Shown: positions 1-11,130, counted from the stretch's first letter. The stretch: 64,000 nt of DNA from Canna indica (GCA_034359265.1 CP136891.1:53832501-53896500), one strand, 5' to 3'. Made by a program: numbers and translations. The notes: generated by a model not told the origin, from the sequence alone.

Positions 1-435
1 TTATTGCCTATTTTAGGCCTTTATCGGTCGATCGACAAGGCTACTGCCTGATACCTTACCCTATTCAGTCGACCACCCGGTCGATCGAATTTAGGCTGAG
101 ATTTATTTCTTCAGTCGATTTTCTTCCGCACTTCATTTTCGGGTTTTGGTTTTCAACGACCATCAACTTGGAGAGATTTCATGTGATCTTTGAGCCTGTC
201 CAATGCATCTTTGGTGCACTCGTCGTTCTTCGAGAAACTTTCACGATGAACCCGAGCACGACGATCAATGTCCTTTCGATTTCTAATTTCTTCCGATATT
301 TTCTATCGAGGACATTGAACGCTAATTGATTTGGAACCTAAAATATATTCTCAATAAAATCATTAGTCTCATGTTTGTTATCATAAAACCATCAAAACCG
401 AGATTAAGACTAAGGTTAAAAACTTAAAGCCAACA
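1..435 (-). mobile_element. SIRE-like Ty1/copia LTR, cut by the window edge
   Basis: Read on the minus strand this begins TGTTGGCTTTAAG and continues with the 'TTGATGATAACAAACATG'-type block found near the start of the other SIRE-like LTRs in the window (3797, 11596, 30087). The CGGTCGATCGA palindromic motifs near bases 25-95 match the upstream promoter tracts of those copies. Only the first third of an LTR is present; the rest lies left of base 1. Its right edge at 435/436 truncates the neighbouring T1 LTR. No internal coding region is visible, so a solo LTR cannot be told from the 5' end of a full element. Confidence 0.7.
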
Positions 436-501
436 AGAGGAGCCGCCCAGTCAAGTGGAGCAGCCCCTCCCCCCTTTTTCTCTTCCTTGGAGCCGCCGCC
501 C

Positions 502-673
502 TCAAGCCCCAGCCACCGAGCTATCCTCCCCTCTTCCCCTCTCTTGAAGCAGCCGGCTTGAGGTGGAGCCGCCGCCCCTCTCTTCTTGATCTTGGAGCCA
601 CCGCCCCCTTTGAGGCCGGATTTGGAGGCCGCCGCTTAGAAGTTCTTCTCTAGTTCTTTCTTCCCAATCAGGT
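502..673 (+). promoter_or_regulatory. ATG-free leader ending in a GT donor (T1 LTR)
   Basis: A GC-rich, ATG-free stretch ends in CCAATCAG|GTGAGTGGTT (GT at 672-673). By comparison with G1, G2, E3 and the 50659-61326 element, where the donor lies about 150-180 bp after a TATA-like box, this should be the first exon of the LTR transcript. The TATA region itself is not visible here because the LTR is truncated. Inference from conservation only; no transcript evidence. Confidence 0.45.
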
Positions 674-2324
674 GAGTGGTTTTACCCCACCTTTTCTCGG
701 GTTTCTTTCATATTCTTGAGCCGTTCTTGAAGTCAAGATATTCTTGTTGGTTTTCCATCGTTTCTCGAATTCTCGCCATTTCTTTGTGATTTCCATGTGA
801 GAGGAGACCCGACCCCCCCCCCCAACACCCCCATGGAGCTCGTCGGAAGCCTAGGATGGTCCTAGGGGTGCTCGGCCAAGGTGGAGATAAGGGTGCCCTC
901 TACGTGTTTGATAAAATGCCTAGGAGAGGATTCTTGTGAATTCTTGAGATCTATGCCATGAATTGCTTGTCAATTTAGATTCCTATATGTTAATGCATGT
1001 CTTGTAATTACTTTGTGATTTTTGAATAGTAATCATGATTTACAAAGAAAGGGTTTAATCTTGATGCCAAGTGTGTGTTCTTGATGTGGGTTCTTGATCA
1101 TGAAGTTTGATTCTTGTTTTAAGATGATGTAGGTTCTTGCTAGTCTTGTTTAATAAATATGTATGTTGTGAGATTTATCTCAATTTTATAATTCTATTTT
1201 GATGGTAATTAAAGATTCAATTGCTGTGAATTTCGGATTTAATTACCATGTCATGCTGAAAATTTAATCTTGCTGAAAGTTCATGCTGAATTGTTAAATA
1301 TTTGCTGATTTTAAAATCTCTGTTGTGATGCGAATAGATTTCTGAATATAGTCATGTAACCTATCGTTTTGACCAGAAAATATAGTTTGGAAACATAGGA
1401 TACACTCTGGAAACCAGATTCGGGTGAGATACACCAGTTTCGGGCACAACAGTAAACTAAGAACAAAATCCTAAAACAAAACCCTAATTTTTGTGATGAT
1501 AATTTTAATTGCATAATTAAAATTCAAAGGGGCAGCATAATCGGTTATGAACCAATAAATTAAGTTTTGTGCATAGAACAAAACCTCACGAGTTTATATG
1601 TTACAGGTCTAGGAGTTGGGATCGAGTATTAGGTGTTGCAGCATTTCCAATAAAGGCATCCCTAAGACACCGTAGGAGACATTTGACTTAGGTCATATTG
1701 CGCCATTTCTTTATAAGTGGCGGAGAGGCTTGGCTAGGAGCCGGATTGTGGGCTTGGCCCAGAAGGTTGGATGGTTAATTCCCAACCTGTCTTTAAAGCA
1801 ATAAGTTCTGATGGGTGAATCCTGATTATTCCTACGTTATCTCATTAGAACAAGTTCGGATGGGCAAATCCCAATTTTCCTGTGCTTACTCGTCGAACAA
1901 GTTCGGACGGGCAAATTCTGATTATTCCTCTGATATCTTAAAGGGATAAATTCGGATGGGCGAATCCTGATTGTTCCTTCGCGTCTCGTGGAGCAAGTTC
2001 GGACGGGTCAATCCCGATTGCTCCTGAGATTCTTTATGTTAGGATAAGCTCGGATGAGTCAATCGCGATTATCCTTGTATATTTTGTTGCCTTAGGGCAT
2101 GGTAAGCTTAGGCCTATTGTACTTCACCATTAGGGTGTTGGATGCCTTCAGGCATGTCGTGGCCAAATGGCCTATTAGCTAGTCACTCCCTTGTGACCTT
2201 TCCTGCTTGAGTCAGATGTTTAATCATTATACTATATATTTGTGTTTGGTTTCTCGTGGGGGTTGGTAGAACCGCTCACTGAGTTTTTTGAACTCACCTG
2301 TTGTCATTTTGTTTTGTTTTGCAG
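672..2324 (+). other. Candidate LTR-resident intron, T1 copy
   Basis: Donor CAG|GTGAGT at 672; acceptor TTTTGTTTTGCAG ending at 2324; a conserved CGCTCACTGAGT block near 2272-2284 could hold the branch point. Length 1653 nt. The same three signals occur in the G1, G2 and 50659-61326 LTRs. Confidence 0.4.
1795..2080 (+). repeat. Tandem repeat, about 50-60 bp units, in T1 LTR
   Basis: Five to six imperfect units, each with a core like AAGTTCGGATGGGCAAATCC followed by CGATT and a variable spacer. The core has short inverted arms (TCGGAT / ATCCCGA), so each unit could form a small hairpin. The inverted T1 copy has about seven units at 63005-63360, so copy number varies between LTRs. Confidence 0.75.
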
Positions 2325-2735
2325 AGCCTGACCGGTGAGGTGGGCTGGAGCACTTGACGCAGCTGGAGGGCAGAGGAGCCACATTGATCTCATAGTAGTC
2401 CAAGTTAGGGGTCGTAGTTGAGTCTTTGGTAGTTTTGTCATGCACTTGTGGTTTGGTGTTTTGGAGTTGTAGTCCCGTGGAGACATTCATGTCTTTTATT
2501 CAGATTTAATTTGTTAAGTACACTGTTGGTCTTTGATTCATTTTATTTACGCACTTGAACTTTTTGATAAAAACTTTACTGTTTAATTGAAATCTATTTT
2601 GGTTTCTCTTTTATAACAAAAAGCTGTTTATTTCTTCCGCTATATTTTATGAGTTGGCATGTGCATGAGTTAGACTGCAGGGTATAGGCACGTATACCCT
2701 AGCCGGTCATGTGACCCTGAGTTTGGGACATGACA

Positions 2736-3031
2736 CCAGCTGCCTCGCAACAAAGGGGCAGCGAATAATCAGACTCGTTGTGGCTCAACGGATACGCTTT
2801 CTCAAACCCCGAAACCTCAAGAGCTAGGCCGACCCTTCAACCAAGAACCGGCCTCCAAAATGAGGAGGTAGATTAAAGAATACCTCGCTGTCCTTTTTCG
2901 AATAGTCCATGTGAATGAAGTAGGAGGCACACCCAAGTAGAAGACACCTCCAATTTGGCTTCATAAAAGACCGGGAAGGAGGAAGTAGATGGCCGGTCAC
3001 CAATGGAGAGGAGGAAGAATTAATTCGCCAA
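2736..3031. other. Unassigned spacer between two gypsy LTRs
   Basis: Nearly 300 bp between the T1 LTR end and the E3 LTR end. No convincing reading frame, terminal repeat or duplicated target is visible. It is probably a fragment of an older element into which both inserted. Confidence 0.3.
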
Positions 3032-3796
3032 TGTCATACCCCAAACCCAGTATGACCGACCAGGGTACGTCACATACCCCGAAGTCTAAATTCAAGCTGA
3101 ACCACATGTAAACTAACCAAACCATGAACATTCTATTAATACTTCTAGGAAATTTTGAAAAGACTTTTAAATTCCAAAACCCTAACCATCAACTCAACAA
3201 TAACCAATGTTCAAAAGAAAATGGAATTAAAGTTTGCTTACAGAAGCGGATAACTCAAAGTAAATAAAATGCGGAAACATAAGTAAACCGAGTCGATATG
3301 ACTCAATGACTCAAGAAACAAAGAAAAGGACTCAGTATGCCCCTCGACCACGACATGTAACGAGACCCGTTGTCCAGCCGCCGCCAGTCGCGCAACTGCA
3401 CCCCGGTACCTCCCTGATCTAGCTCAGGTGATGTAAAACAACAAAATAAGGGGTAAGTCCAATGGGACTTAGTGAGTAGATCAGTCCTCATATCCTCTAT
3501 ATCATCATCAACGTGAAAGAAAACATAACTCAAGCGGTAAACAACATCATGATAACACCATATCTTTTACACTACGCATGATAATCATATAGTAACAATA
3601 CCACAAAAATAATGAATAAGACACATGATGCATCATCCACATGAACCACCTTCGGACCCGTCGGTCCCACGTAGCCACATAGGGTAGGTAGACGGGTGGC
3701 TGCCGCACTACCAACCAACTCAGTGTCAGCCTATTGGGGCATACATTCCCCTCACTGCTCAGGTCTCCGGGTTGTCTCCTTGGGGTATGATCTCCC

Positions 3797-5235
3797 TGTT
3801 GGCCTAAGGTTTTCTACCTTGGTCTTAATCTCGGTTTTGATGATAATAAACATGGAACTAATGTTTCATTGAGAAATATTTCCAGGTTCCATATCAGTTA
3901 GTGCTCGATGTCCTCGATCAGAAATATCGGAGAAATCGAAAAATCAGAAGGATATTGATCATCGCATTAGGGTTCGTCATGGAAATCTCTTGAAGTTTGA
4001 TGTGTGCACCAAAGATGTCTTGGACGAGTCTAAAAAACACATGGAAAGCTCTCCAAGTTGACACACATTGAAAGTCGTGAAGCGCGCAAGAAGAAGGCTG
4101 AAAAAAAATCAAGTTCAGCCTAGGCTCGGTCGACCGGTCGATCGACCGAATGATGTTAAAAATTGGCAGTAGCCAATTTGGTCGACCGGTCGGTCGGCCG
4201 AAGATGGTTAAAAATTGGCAGTGGCTACTTCGGTAGACCGACCAAAGCCAAAAACTGACAATGCTTGCTTCGGTCGACAGATCGGTCAATCGAATAGCAG
4301 AGGAGCAGAATCGAGACTCAGTCGGTCGACTGGACAGAGTGGCAGAAGAAAGAATTGCCAACGGTCGCTGGGTGGTCGATCGGTCAATCGACCAACGATC
4401 GACCAGCAAACGACCGAACGGCGTCCAACGGGCGAAAAAATGCCCGTTGAGCAGCCGTTCCGTTGAGGGGTTATAAATACCCCTCACCTAACTTCTTTAA
4501 TCCTCCTCCCATGTAATTTTTTAGGCTAATAACATTCAAAGAGTGATCTCTAGCATCCTCCAAATCTTTCAATTGATAAAATTCTTCAAACCTAGTTCTT
4601 GATCCCTCACCTTCAAAGAGTTCTTCATCAAAGGGTTCATCAAGGGTGCTAGGCTCGAAAAGAAGAGGTGTTTACATTGTGATAAGTTATTTTCTTCCTC
4701 TTATTGTAATAGACTTGTCTTTAATTTATTTTCACTTCATTGTATTTGAGCTTGTAAGAAGACCTAGTGTTAGGTCTTGTCTGTAAGTGGTTACCTTGGT
4801 GTAGAAGGTGTAAAGCCACTTGTGTAAACATAGTTTACTAGGATTAGTTGAGCTGTCCCTTGGGGTTGAGATGGAAGAGTGCTCTCGGTAAGAAGCGGAG
4901 ACTTTCGGGTGTGGAAGTACCTTAGGTTGAGAGTGACACTCTTCGGGTCAAAGTTCTCTGTGTAAGGGAAACAATTTAGTCTAGTAAACTTAGTTTGGAA
5001 ATCCTAAGCGGGGTGCTTAGGTAATTGAGTAGGCATTGGGGCCGAATCATTATAAATCTCCGTGTTAGCATTGTTATCTTTGTTTGTGTTTAATTGGTTT
5101 ATTTTTGCTTCCGCATCTAGTCGATAAATTGCAATTTGCCTAAATAATTTAAGAAACTTTTAAAACCAGAATTAGGCGAAAGATTTAGATAACAAACTAT
5201 TCACCCCCCTTCTAGTGTGACCATTTCACCTAACA
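3797..5235 (+). mobile_element. SIRE-like copia solo LTR in the E3 LTR
   Basis: Begins TGTTGGCCTAAGG and ends TTTCACCTAACA, 1439 bp. Flanks are CTCCC (3792-3796) and CGCCC (5236-5240), a 5-bp target duplication with one mismatch. Removing it restores a sequence seen uninterrupted in related LTRs near 10391 and 51551. No internal region or second LTR is present, so it arose by LTR-LTR recombination. It contains a TATA box (4471) and, near the end, the CACTATTCACCCCCC-type motif shared by all SIRE-like LTRs here. Confidence 0.9.
4125..4478 (+). promoter_or_regulatory. Palindrome-rich upstream promoter tract and TATA box
   Basis: GGTCGACC, CGATCG and CGGTCGATCGACCG motifs recur densely from 4125 to about 4430, partly as a roughly 65-bp repeat that also carries TTAAAAATTGGCAGT. 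They are followed by CCGTTGAG motifs and TTATAAATACCC at 4471. The same order occurs in the LTRs at 11596 and 30087. This is probably the U3 promoter/enhancer region; which factors bind is unknown. Confidence 0.55.
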
Positions 5236-6210
5236 CGCCCTGCACCAGCCGGACTTCCGGAATAAGGCCAATGCTGTCTCCTTGGGGCATATCTTCCCCA
5301 CACCAGCGAGGCTCCCGGGAAATGCAACACGCACATCACAACATCACACGCGCAAGTACATATATAAATGAGCATAACAAGATATGCACAATAGGTAACA
5401 AAGGTATGTCTATGGCATACCTTCAAATGCAATTATATATTACGGGAAATAACACCAAAATCATAACATCACAGCGTGTACAATAAGCAAAGAAGTATAG
5501 CATAGTACGTATAAAAGCGTAGTATTAGAGCATGGAAAGCATGTATAGCAAACTCTAGGAATAGGGTATCACCCCGCCCTTAAGGACCTTAGACGAATGA
5601 CCTAGGGCCGGCCTCCCTCCCTCACCCGAGTGCTCTAATGGCAAGGAAGGTTCGGCCCCCTTAAGTGTCTTTAGGGTTGGCCCTCCCGAAAGTTAAACCA
5701 AGGTCCTAGTGTCTCTAGGTGTCCCTAGGTTTTCAACTGTCTAAGTGTAGGGTCCTATATTGTTTCTTTCCTTAGGAACAAGCCCAACATGCCCTATAGT
5801 GTATCTCCTAGGTGTGAAAAATATATTTAACCACTAAAAATCCAACCTTTAGGGTGGCCAGCCACCCTAGGGTTCTCAAAGTGCCCTATAAGAGGGCGGC
5901 ACACCCTAAACATCCTCCATCTTTCCCCTTTCCTCAAGATATCAAACCACCACCAAGAACTCTCAAAAACCATCAAGAATCTTCAAAGAAGCCATCAAGA
6001 ATTGAAGAAAGAAAGGGGGCAGCACAGCAAGGAAGGGGGTGGCCAATTGCCCAAAATTCAATCCGATAGAATCAATACGATCATGGTAAAACTCTCAACA
6101 CGATTAACCAATTTGATTCACGGAAAAACCCGTTGGAAATGACAAGAACCCCATGACATAGGGGCAGCATGGCTGGTGAAGAAAAGAGGAAAAAGAAGGC
6201 TCATCCACTC

Positions 6211-6400
6211 ACCTCTTTTGGAGAAACAAGGAAGGAAGAAGAAGCTAGGGATCTTCCTACGTTGAACGTCGACGATCTTGCGAAATCCGGCACTAGAGTT
6301 CCTACTCCTCCTCTCGGCGGTGCCTCTCTGTCCTCCTCCTTGATCCTCGGGTGGCGTGTGGCAAAATCCCTGGCCACACACCCTAGTTTCCAATTTATAG
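6211..6400 (-). promoter_or_regulatory. TATA box, ATG-free leader and GT donor in E3 LTR
   Basis: On the minus strand CTATAAATTG (6400-6391) is followed by about 150 nt without any ATG and then AAAAGAG|GTGAGTGGAT, with GT at 6212-6211. The spacing matches the other Tekay-like LTRs. Interpreted as promoter, first exon and splice donor of the element's transcript. Confidence 0.5.
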
Positions 6401-6712
6401 ACCCTTGTTTGTTCCAAATGACCAAAATACCCCCACTTAAGTTATCCGACTAAACTAGCCCGTATATAACCCGTTCTAACTCTAATTCGAGTTTCGATTG
6501 AACCGCTGAACTCGTCTCGGGACCCTCTATCATCCTAGCATGCTAAATCACATATATAAAATAAATATATTTTTTCTAATTTTTTCCATATATGCAGCTT
6601 ACCCGAATTAAATTTCGCGACTCTATGCCAAACCACGCTAACTCGAGCCCACGGATCCCTACTGAGGACTAAAATATTATTTTAGGACTTTTGGGCATAA
6701 AAATTCATCCCC

Positions 6713-7551
6713 CCTTAAGGAAAATTCGTCCTCCAATTTTGATATGAAGAAGAGAAGCTCACCTCGGCATCAAAAATGTACGGGTACTTCTCTCTCATAT
6801 CTTGCTCGACCTCCCAAGTGGCCTCCTACACTGAGTGATGCTCCCAATAAACTTTCACCATGGGGACCTCCTTGGACCTTAGCTTCCTCACGTGCTTGTC
6901 TAGGATCTCCACAGGTCGCTCCTCATAAGAAATGGTTTGATCGACCTCCACCGCAGCAACATCTAGAATATGGGACTCATCCCGAACATATCGCTTAAGC
7001 ATGGAGACATGGAAAATAGGATGCACTCGATCCATGCTAGGCAGTAGAGCCAACTCATAAGCAACTGCTCCTCTATGCCGCAAGATAGGAAAAGGCCCGA
7101 TGAATCTGGGGCTCAACTTTCCCCTCCTCCCAAAGCGCACAGCCCCCTTCATAGGGGCCAACTTCAGGAAGACTGAATTCCCTTCCTCAAACTCCACGTC
7201 GCGGGCTTTACCATCGGCATACATCTTCTGACGACTCTAAGCTGCTAGAAGTCACTCCTTGATGAGCTTCACTTTCTCTACGATGTCATGAACCAAGTTC
7301 GGCCCTAGTATTTGGGACTCGCCGACCTCAAACCAGCCTATCGGCGATCTGCACCTGTGCTCGTACAAAGCCTCAAACGGGGCCATACTGATGCTACTAT
7401 AGTGACTGTAGGCGAACTCTACCAAAGGTAGATGCCTCTCCCAGCTACCCTCCAGGTCCATCACGCACGCCCTCAGCATATCCTCAAGCATTTGAATGGT
7501 CCTCTCTGACTGACCATCTGTTTGAGGATGGAAAGCGGTACTGAAACGCAC
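6713..7551 (-). pseudogene. E3 integrase C-terminal half and chromodomain-like tail (broken)
   Basis: Contains the integrase glutamate motif region (HPQTDGQSERTIQ, about 7500-7530), the C-terminal block RFIGPFPILRH, and a tail ending YEERPVEILD ... KVYWEHHSV then, past a stop, EATWEVEQDM. The tail is typical of Tekay/Del chromodomains, which target integration to particular chromatin. Stops occur at 7237-7239 (CAG to TAG) and just after EHHSV. The frame ends near 6713 next to the purine tract. Confidence 0.8.
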
Positions 7552-8276
7552 CTATGTACCCAAATCCTCTTGGAACGACTGCTAGAACCGAGTGCTGAAC
7601 TAAGTGCCTCGGTCAGATATGATCATAACTGGGATCCCATGGTAAGTCACAAAATGGTCAAGGAACAACTGTGCATACTGCTCAGCAGAGAAAGTGGTTT
7701 TCACCGGAATAAAGTACGCCGATTTGGTCAGGCGATCCACCACTTCCCAGATAGAGTCGTTTCCTTTCTCTGACCAAGTGTTAGGCCTTTACTTGCTGAC
7801 AGACCAAACATTTGGATATGAATTCTGCCACCTCTCGCTTCTCAGTAGTGCTGCCTCAGATATTGGTACATATTGGTGGCCCTCGGATGCATAATGTAAG
7901 TTAAATAATGGGCCACCTCTAGTACCTTCCGATGGACCTCTACCATGTCTGGTACCACAATCCTATCCCTGTAGCTGAGAATCCCCTCAGAGTCCACTCT
8001 GAAACCCTCTGCATCACCTCTCACAGCTAGATCCTTCGTTAGAGAATAGAAAGAATCCTCACCCTGAGCCGTTCATAGCATATCAACCAAAGTGGACTCT
8101 ACACGCATGTGTGCCACCAATCCACCTGAATTAGCCACAGATAACAAAACCCCTGGGCCCAGGCTCATCGCTAGCTCTCTCGCCAGGGATGTCCTACTCA
8201 CGGCCAAGTGGGATAAACTCCCCATCGACTTCCTGCTCAAAGTATCAGCTACTACATTTGCCTTCCCTCGGTGATA
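7552..8276 (-). pseudogene. E3 integrase N-terminal part (broken)
   Basis: Minus-strand pieces match the region before and including the integrase zinc-binding domain and catalytic core, e.g. FRVDSEGILSYRDRIVVPD (about 7950-8005) and RGTxF...FxQSF near 7575-7605. Stops at 7552-7554, 7582-7584 and 7600-7602 replace expected glutamine or tryptophan codons; all fit C-to-T changes at CAG sites. Not functional. Confidence 0.7.
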
Positions 8277-8513
8277 CTAAATGGTGCAGTCATAATCTTT
8301 TAATAGCTCAAGCCATCTTCGTTGCCTCAAGTTCAAATCCTTCTGAGAAAGCAGATATTGGAGGCTCTTGTGATCGGTGAATATGTCACATGCCTCCCCA
8401 TATAAGTAGTGACGCCATAGCTTCAAGGCAAAGACTATGGCTGCCAACTCCAAATCATGAGTTGGATAATTCTTCTCGTGGGTTTTTAGCTGCTTGGATG
8501 CGTACGCGATCAC
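8277..8513 (-). pseudogene. E3 RNase H fragment
   Basis: A 78-codon open stretch carries [33 protein letters not shown] and [11 protein letters not shown] motifs, diagnostic of the Ty3/gypsy RNase H domain that removes RNA during reverse transcription. It ends KDYDCTI followed by a stop. Upstream and downstream joins are frameshifted. Confidence 0.8.
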
Positions 8514-9180
8514 TTTGTCGTGCTACATTAGAACGCATCCCAATCCGACTCCAGAAGCGTCACAATAGACTGCAAATCCTCCTGACCCCGATGATAGTGC
8601 TAGTATAGGAGTAGTAATCAAGTGGTCCTTGAGCTTTTGAAAGCTCTCCTCGCATTTGTCATCATCGATAAACTTTACTTTATTCTGAGTTAGAGCGTGA
8701 GCGGGGCGGCAATCTTGGAAAAAAATTCAATGAACTAGTAGCCGGCCAACCCCAAGAAGCTGCGGATCTCAGTCACACTAGTCGGCCTTTCCTAGCTCTG
8801 AACTGCCTCAATCTTTGCAGGATTGACCTTTACACCATCTCGGGATCAATATGCCCCAGAAATCCCACGCTGGTCAACCAGAACTCACACTTTGCAAAAT
8901 TGGCAAATAGCTGGTTCTTGATCGTCACCTTATTGAGCTGCCGTTAGTCGATGCACATCTGCATAGACCCATCTTTCTTTTTCATAAACAACACCGGCAC
9001 ACCCTAGGGCAAGAAACTTGGGCGAATGAACCTATTGTCTAACAGCTCCTTCAACTGCACTTTAAGCTCCCTCAGGTCAGCGGGTGCCATTCGATATGGG
9101 GGGATTGATTTAGGCTTCACCCCCGGCTACAGATCAATATAGATCTAGGTCTCCCGCACTATTCGCACTCTAGCGCATCG
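8514..9180 (-). pseudogene. E3 reverse transcriptase with its catalytic core deleted
   Basis: On the minus strand the conserved N-terminal segment (PVLFMKKKDGS- and [17 protein letters not shown]) is joined directly, near 8915, to the segment normally about 110 residues later (LFANFAKCEFWL). The palm with the FxDD active site is missing. The thumb/connection (RSFLGLAGY-like) follows with stops and frameshifts. This is an internal deletion, not just point decay. Confidence 0.75.
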
Positions 9181-9648
9181 CTCCTTTGTCCTCCTGGTAC
9201 TATGGTAATCTGGGTAGCTGCCGGTGGTCCCATCGGTGCACGACCTCTAAAATCTCCCCGCACGGGCTCTATGGGCGCGACGTTCCATGGCCGACACTCT
9301 CAGACTGGGTGCACCTATCCTTCCCCTGAGCCATCTGGCTGGTAACACGGCCTCTGCCTCGACCACGACCTCAGCCTCAGCCTCGGCCTCGTCTACCAGC
9401 AGAGTTACTTCCGCTTCCACTCATCACGACATCAGCGTATGCCTCCATTGCTATTAAATAAGAAAGCAAGCACCACACAATTTTAACATATATACAACAA
9501 TGAAATTAACCAAAGAAAACACGTACCAGCGCTGTTGCGCAGGTTCAGCTGTCCATCTCGTGACAAGAACATACCATATGATGACACTCTAGCAATACCC
9601 CATATGATACCTACTATCCTATTGTTGTACCTACTCTGATATCGACTT
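9181..9648 (-). pseudogene. E3 gag N-terminus, acceptor-like site and primer-binding site
   Basis: The minus-strand ATG at 9448-9446 opens MEAYADVVMSGSGS followed by an Arg-Gly-rich stretch. G1 gag opens similarly (MEAPNAALSGSG). Just before the ATG lies CTTTCTTATTTAATAG|CA, a good 3' splice-site shape (AG at 9452-9451). The primer site next to the LTR, TCGATATCAGAG, is a decayed TGGTATCAGAGC (initiator-Met tRNA). After about 80 codons the gag is joined to reverse transcriptase, with the rest of gag and protease deleted. Confidence 0.7.
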
Positions 9649-10581
9649 TGTCATACCCCAAACCCAGTATGAGCGGCCAGGGTACGCCACGTACCCCAAA
9701 GCCTAAACCCAAGCCGAACCACATGTAAACAAACTAAACCATGAACATTCTATTAATACTTCTAGGAAATTTTGAAAATACTTAAATTCCAAAACCCTAA
9801 CCATCAACTCAACAATAACCAATGTTCAAAAGAAAATGGAATTAAAGTTTGCTTCAAAAGCGGATAACTCAAAGTAAATAAAATGCGGAAACATAAGTAA
9901 ACCGAGTCGATAAGACTCAACGACTCAAGAAACAAAGAAAAGGACTCGGTATGCCCCTCGACCACGACATGTAACGAGACCCGTTGTCCAGCCGCCACCA
10001 GTCGCGCAACTGAACCCCGGTATCTCCCTGATCTAGCTCAGGTGATGTAAAACAACAAAATGAGGGGTAAGTCCAATGGGACTTAGTGAGTAGATCAGTC
10101 CTCATATCCTTTATATCATCATCAACGTGAAAGAAAACATAACTCAAGCGGTAAACAACATCATGATAATACCATATCTTTTACACTACACATGATAATC
10201 ATATAGCAATAATACCACACAAATAACGAATAAGAAACATGATGTATCATCCACATGAATCACCTCCGGACCCGTCGGTCCCATGTAGCTACATAGGCTA
10301 GGTAGACGGGTGGCTGCCGCACAACCACCTAGCTCATTATCAGCCTGTTTGGGTATGTGTTCCCCTCACTGACACGGGCTATCTCCTTGGGGTATGATCT
10401 CTTCGCAACAATTGGACTTCCGGAATAAGGCCAACGCTATCTCCTTGGGGCATATCTTCTTTGCAGTAGCGAGGCTCACGGGAAATGCAACACGCACAAC
10501 ACAACATCACACACGCAAGTACATATATAAATGAGCATAACAAGATGTGTACAATAGCTAACAAAGGTATGTCACATACCT
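9649..10581 (-). mobile_element. 5' LTR of E3, truncated
   Basis: Starts TGTCATACCCCAAACCCAG like the left copy and is collinear with it for about 930 bp to GGTATGTCACATACC, then changes to unrelated sequence. The promoter and donor part of this LTR is therefore missing, so the element has no intact 5' promoter. Confidence 0.8.
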
Positions 10582-11130
10582 CCATGGGTGCTTTTCCATG
10601 CCCAGAGGTATCCGGCACATGACACTGAAGGCCACGTAAGGATAAGTCCAAATCAATGGGTCAACACTCACAAGGTAACCATGACAACCTTAGGTCCAAG
10701 GACTGCTTGCACCTACTATCACCCGAGGAACTACCTATCGACACTCATGTAAGGATTCCATTTTGTGTATCTTGTGTAGGTCCGTTCAGTGAACTCATTC
10801 CCTAAATAGTACCTGCACTTGTATATTAAATGACGGCTCATAGGTAACTATGAGATCAGCTATCCCTAATCATATAAGGTATGTACCAAGTGCACCGGTT
10901 TATCCGGAATCATTAATCCCCTATTGGTGATCCTACGACTGGGAACATTTAGAACAAGAGCATCTGGATTCCAAGTCTCACAGGCATAATCTCATCATGA
11001 CCTTGGAATCAATTGCCCGGATCCATGGGGTTCATCACAATCTAATATATACAACATATATATGCAGCATATGATGAAAAGTTGCCTCATATTATTCATT
11101 AACCAAAAATAGTTTCGTACACATCAACAT
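10582..11130. other. Repeat-like DNA of undetermined family
   Basis: No gene is visible. The style (short direct motifs, no frames) resembles a decayed copia-type LTR, probably minus strand, but no termini or target duplication could be fixed. It separates the truncated E3 LTR from the Tat-like coding remnant. Confidence 0.3.

Larger units (their letters stand above)
436..2735 (+). mobile_element. Long Ty3/gypsy (Tekay-like) LTR, subfamily T1, 5'-truncated
   Basis: The right end, GCCGGTCATGTGACCCTGAG followed shortly by GGGACATGACA, has the same layout as the LTR ends of the confirmed Tekay-like elements G1 and G2 (GCCGGTCACACTACCCTCAG then GTGTGACA). The same subfamily is present inverted at 62365-64000. 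It contains a splice-donor-like site at 672, a tandem repeat at 1795-2080, an acceptor-like TTTTGCAG at 2317-2324 and a run of 11 C at 813-823. The left end is replaced by the SIRE-like LTR. No primer-binding site or coding sequence follows, so it is a solo or truncated LTR. Confidence 0.7.
3032..6702 (-). mobile_element. 3' LTR of E3 (interrupted)
   Basis: Starts (plus strand) TGTCATACCCCAAACCCAG, the complement of the conserved LTR end, and ends near GGGCATAAA next to the purine tract. Removing the 1439-bp SIRE-like LTR and its duplicated 5 bp leaves about 2.2 kb. The LTR-intron acceptor position reads ACAT instead of GCAG here (near 3431), so that acceptor is lost in this family, while the donor at 6212 is intact. 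Confidence 0.8.
3032..10581 (-). mobile_element. E3: internally deleted Ty3/gypsy (Tekay/Del-like) element
   Basis: Minus-strand LTR retrotransposon. Left copy of the LTR (its 3' LTR) 3032-6702, internal region 6703-9648, right copy (its 5' LTR) from 9649, truncated near 10581. The internal region, read leftward from 9648, holds a degenerate Met-tRNA primer site, the gag N-terminus, a shortened reverse transcriptase, RNase H, integrase and a chromodomain-like tail, then a purine tract (RC of 6703-6720). Gag body, protease and the reverse transcriptase core are deleted, so it cannot have moved on its own in this form. The order RT-RH-IN plus chromodomain-like tail marks it as a chromovirus. 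Confidence 0.85.

Noticed and set aside
1795..2080. Regularly spaced repeats considered as a CRISPR-like array
   Set aside because: Units are imperfect, spacers are not unique equal-length sequences, and the host is a plant; it is an LTR tandem repeat.
4215..4487. Overlapping open frames on both strands of the SIRE-like LTR
   Set aside because: Caused by the stop-poor palindromic GGTCGACC/CGATCG tract; not conserved as protein in the other LTR copies.
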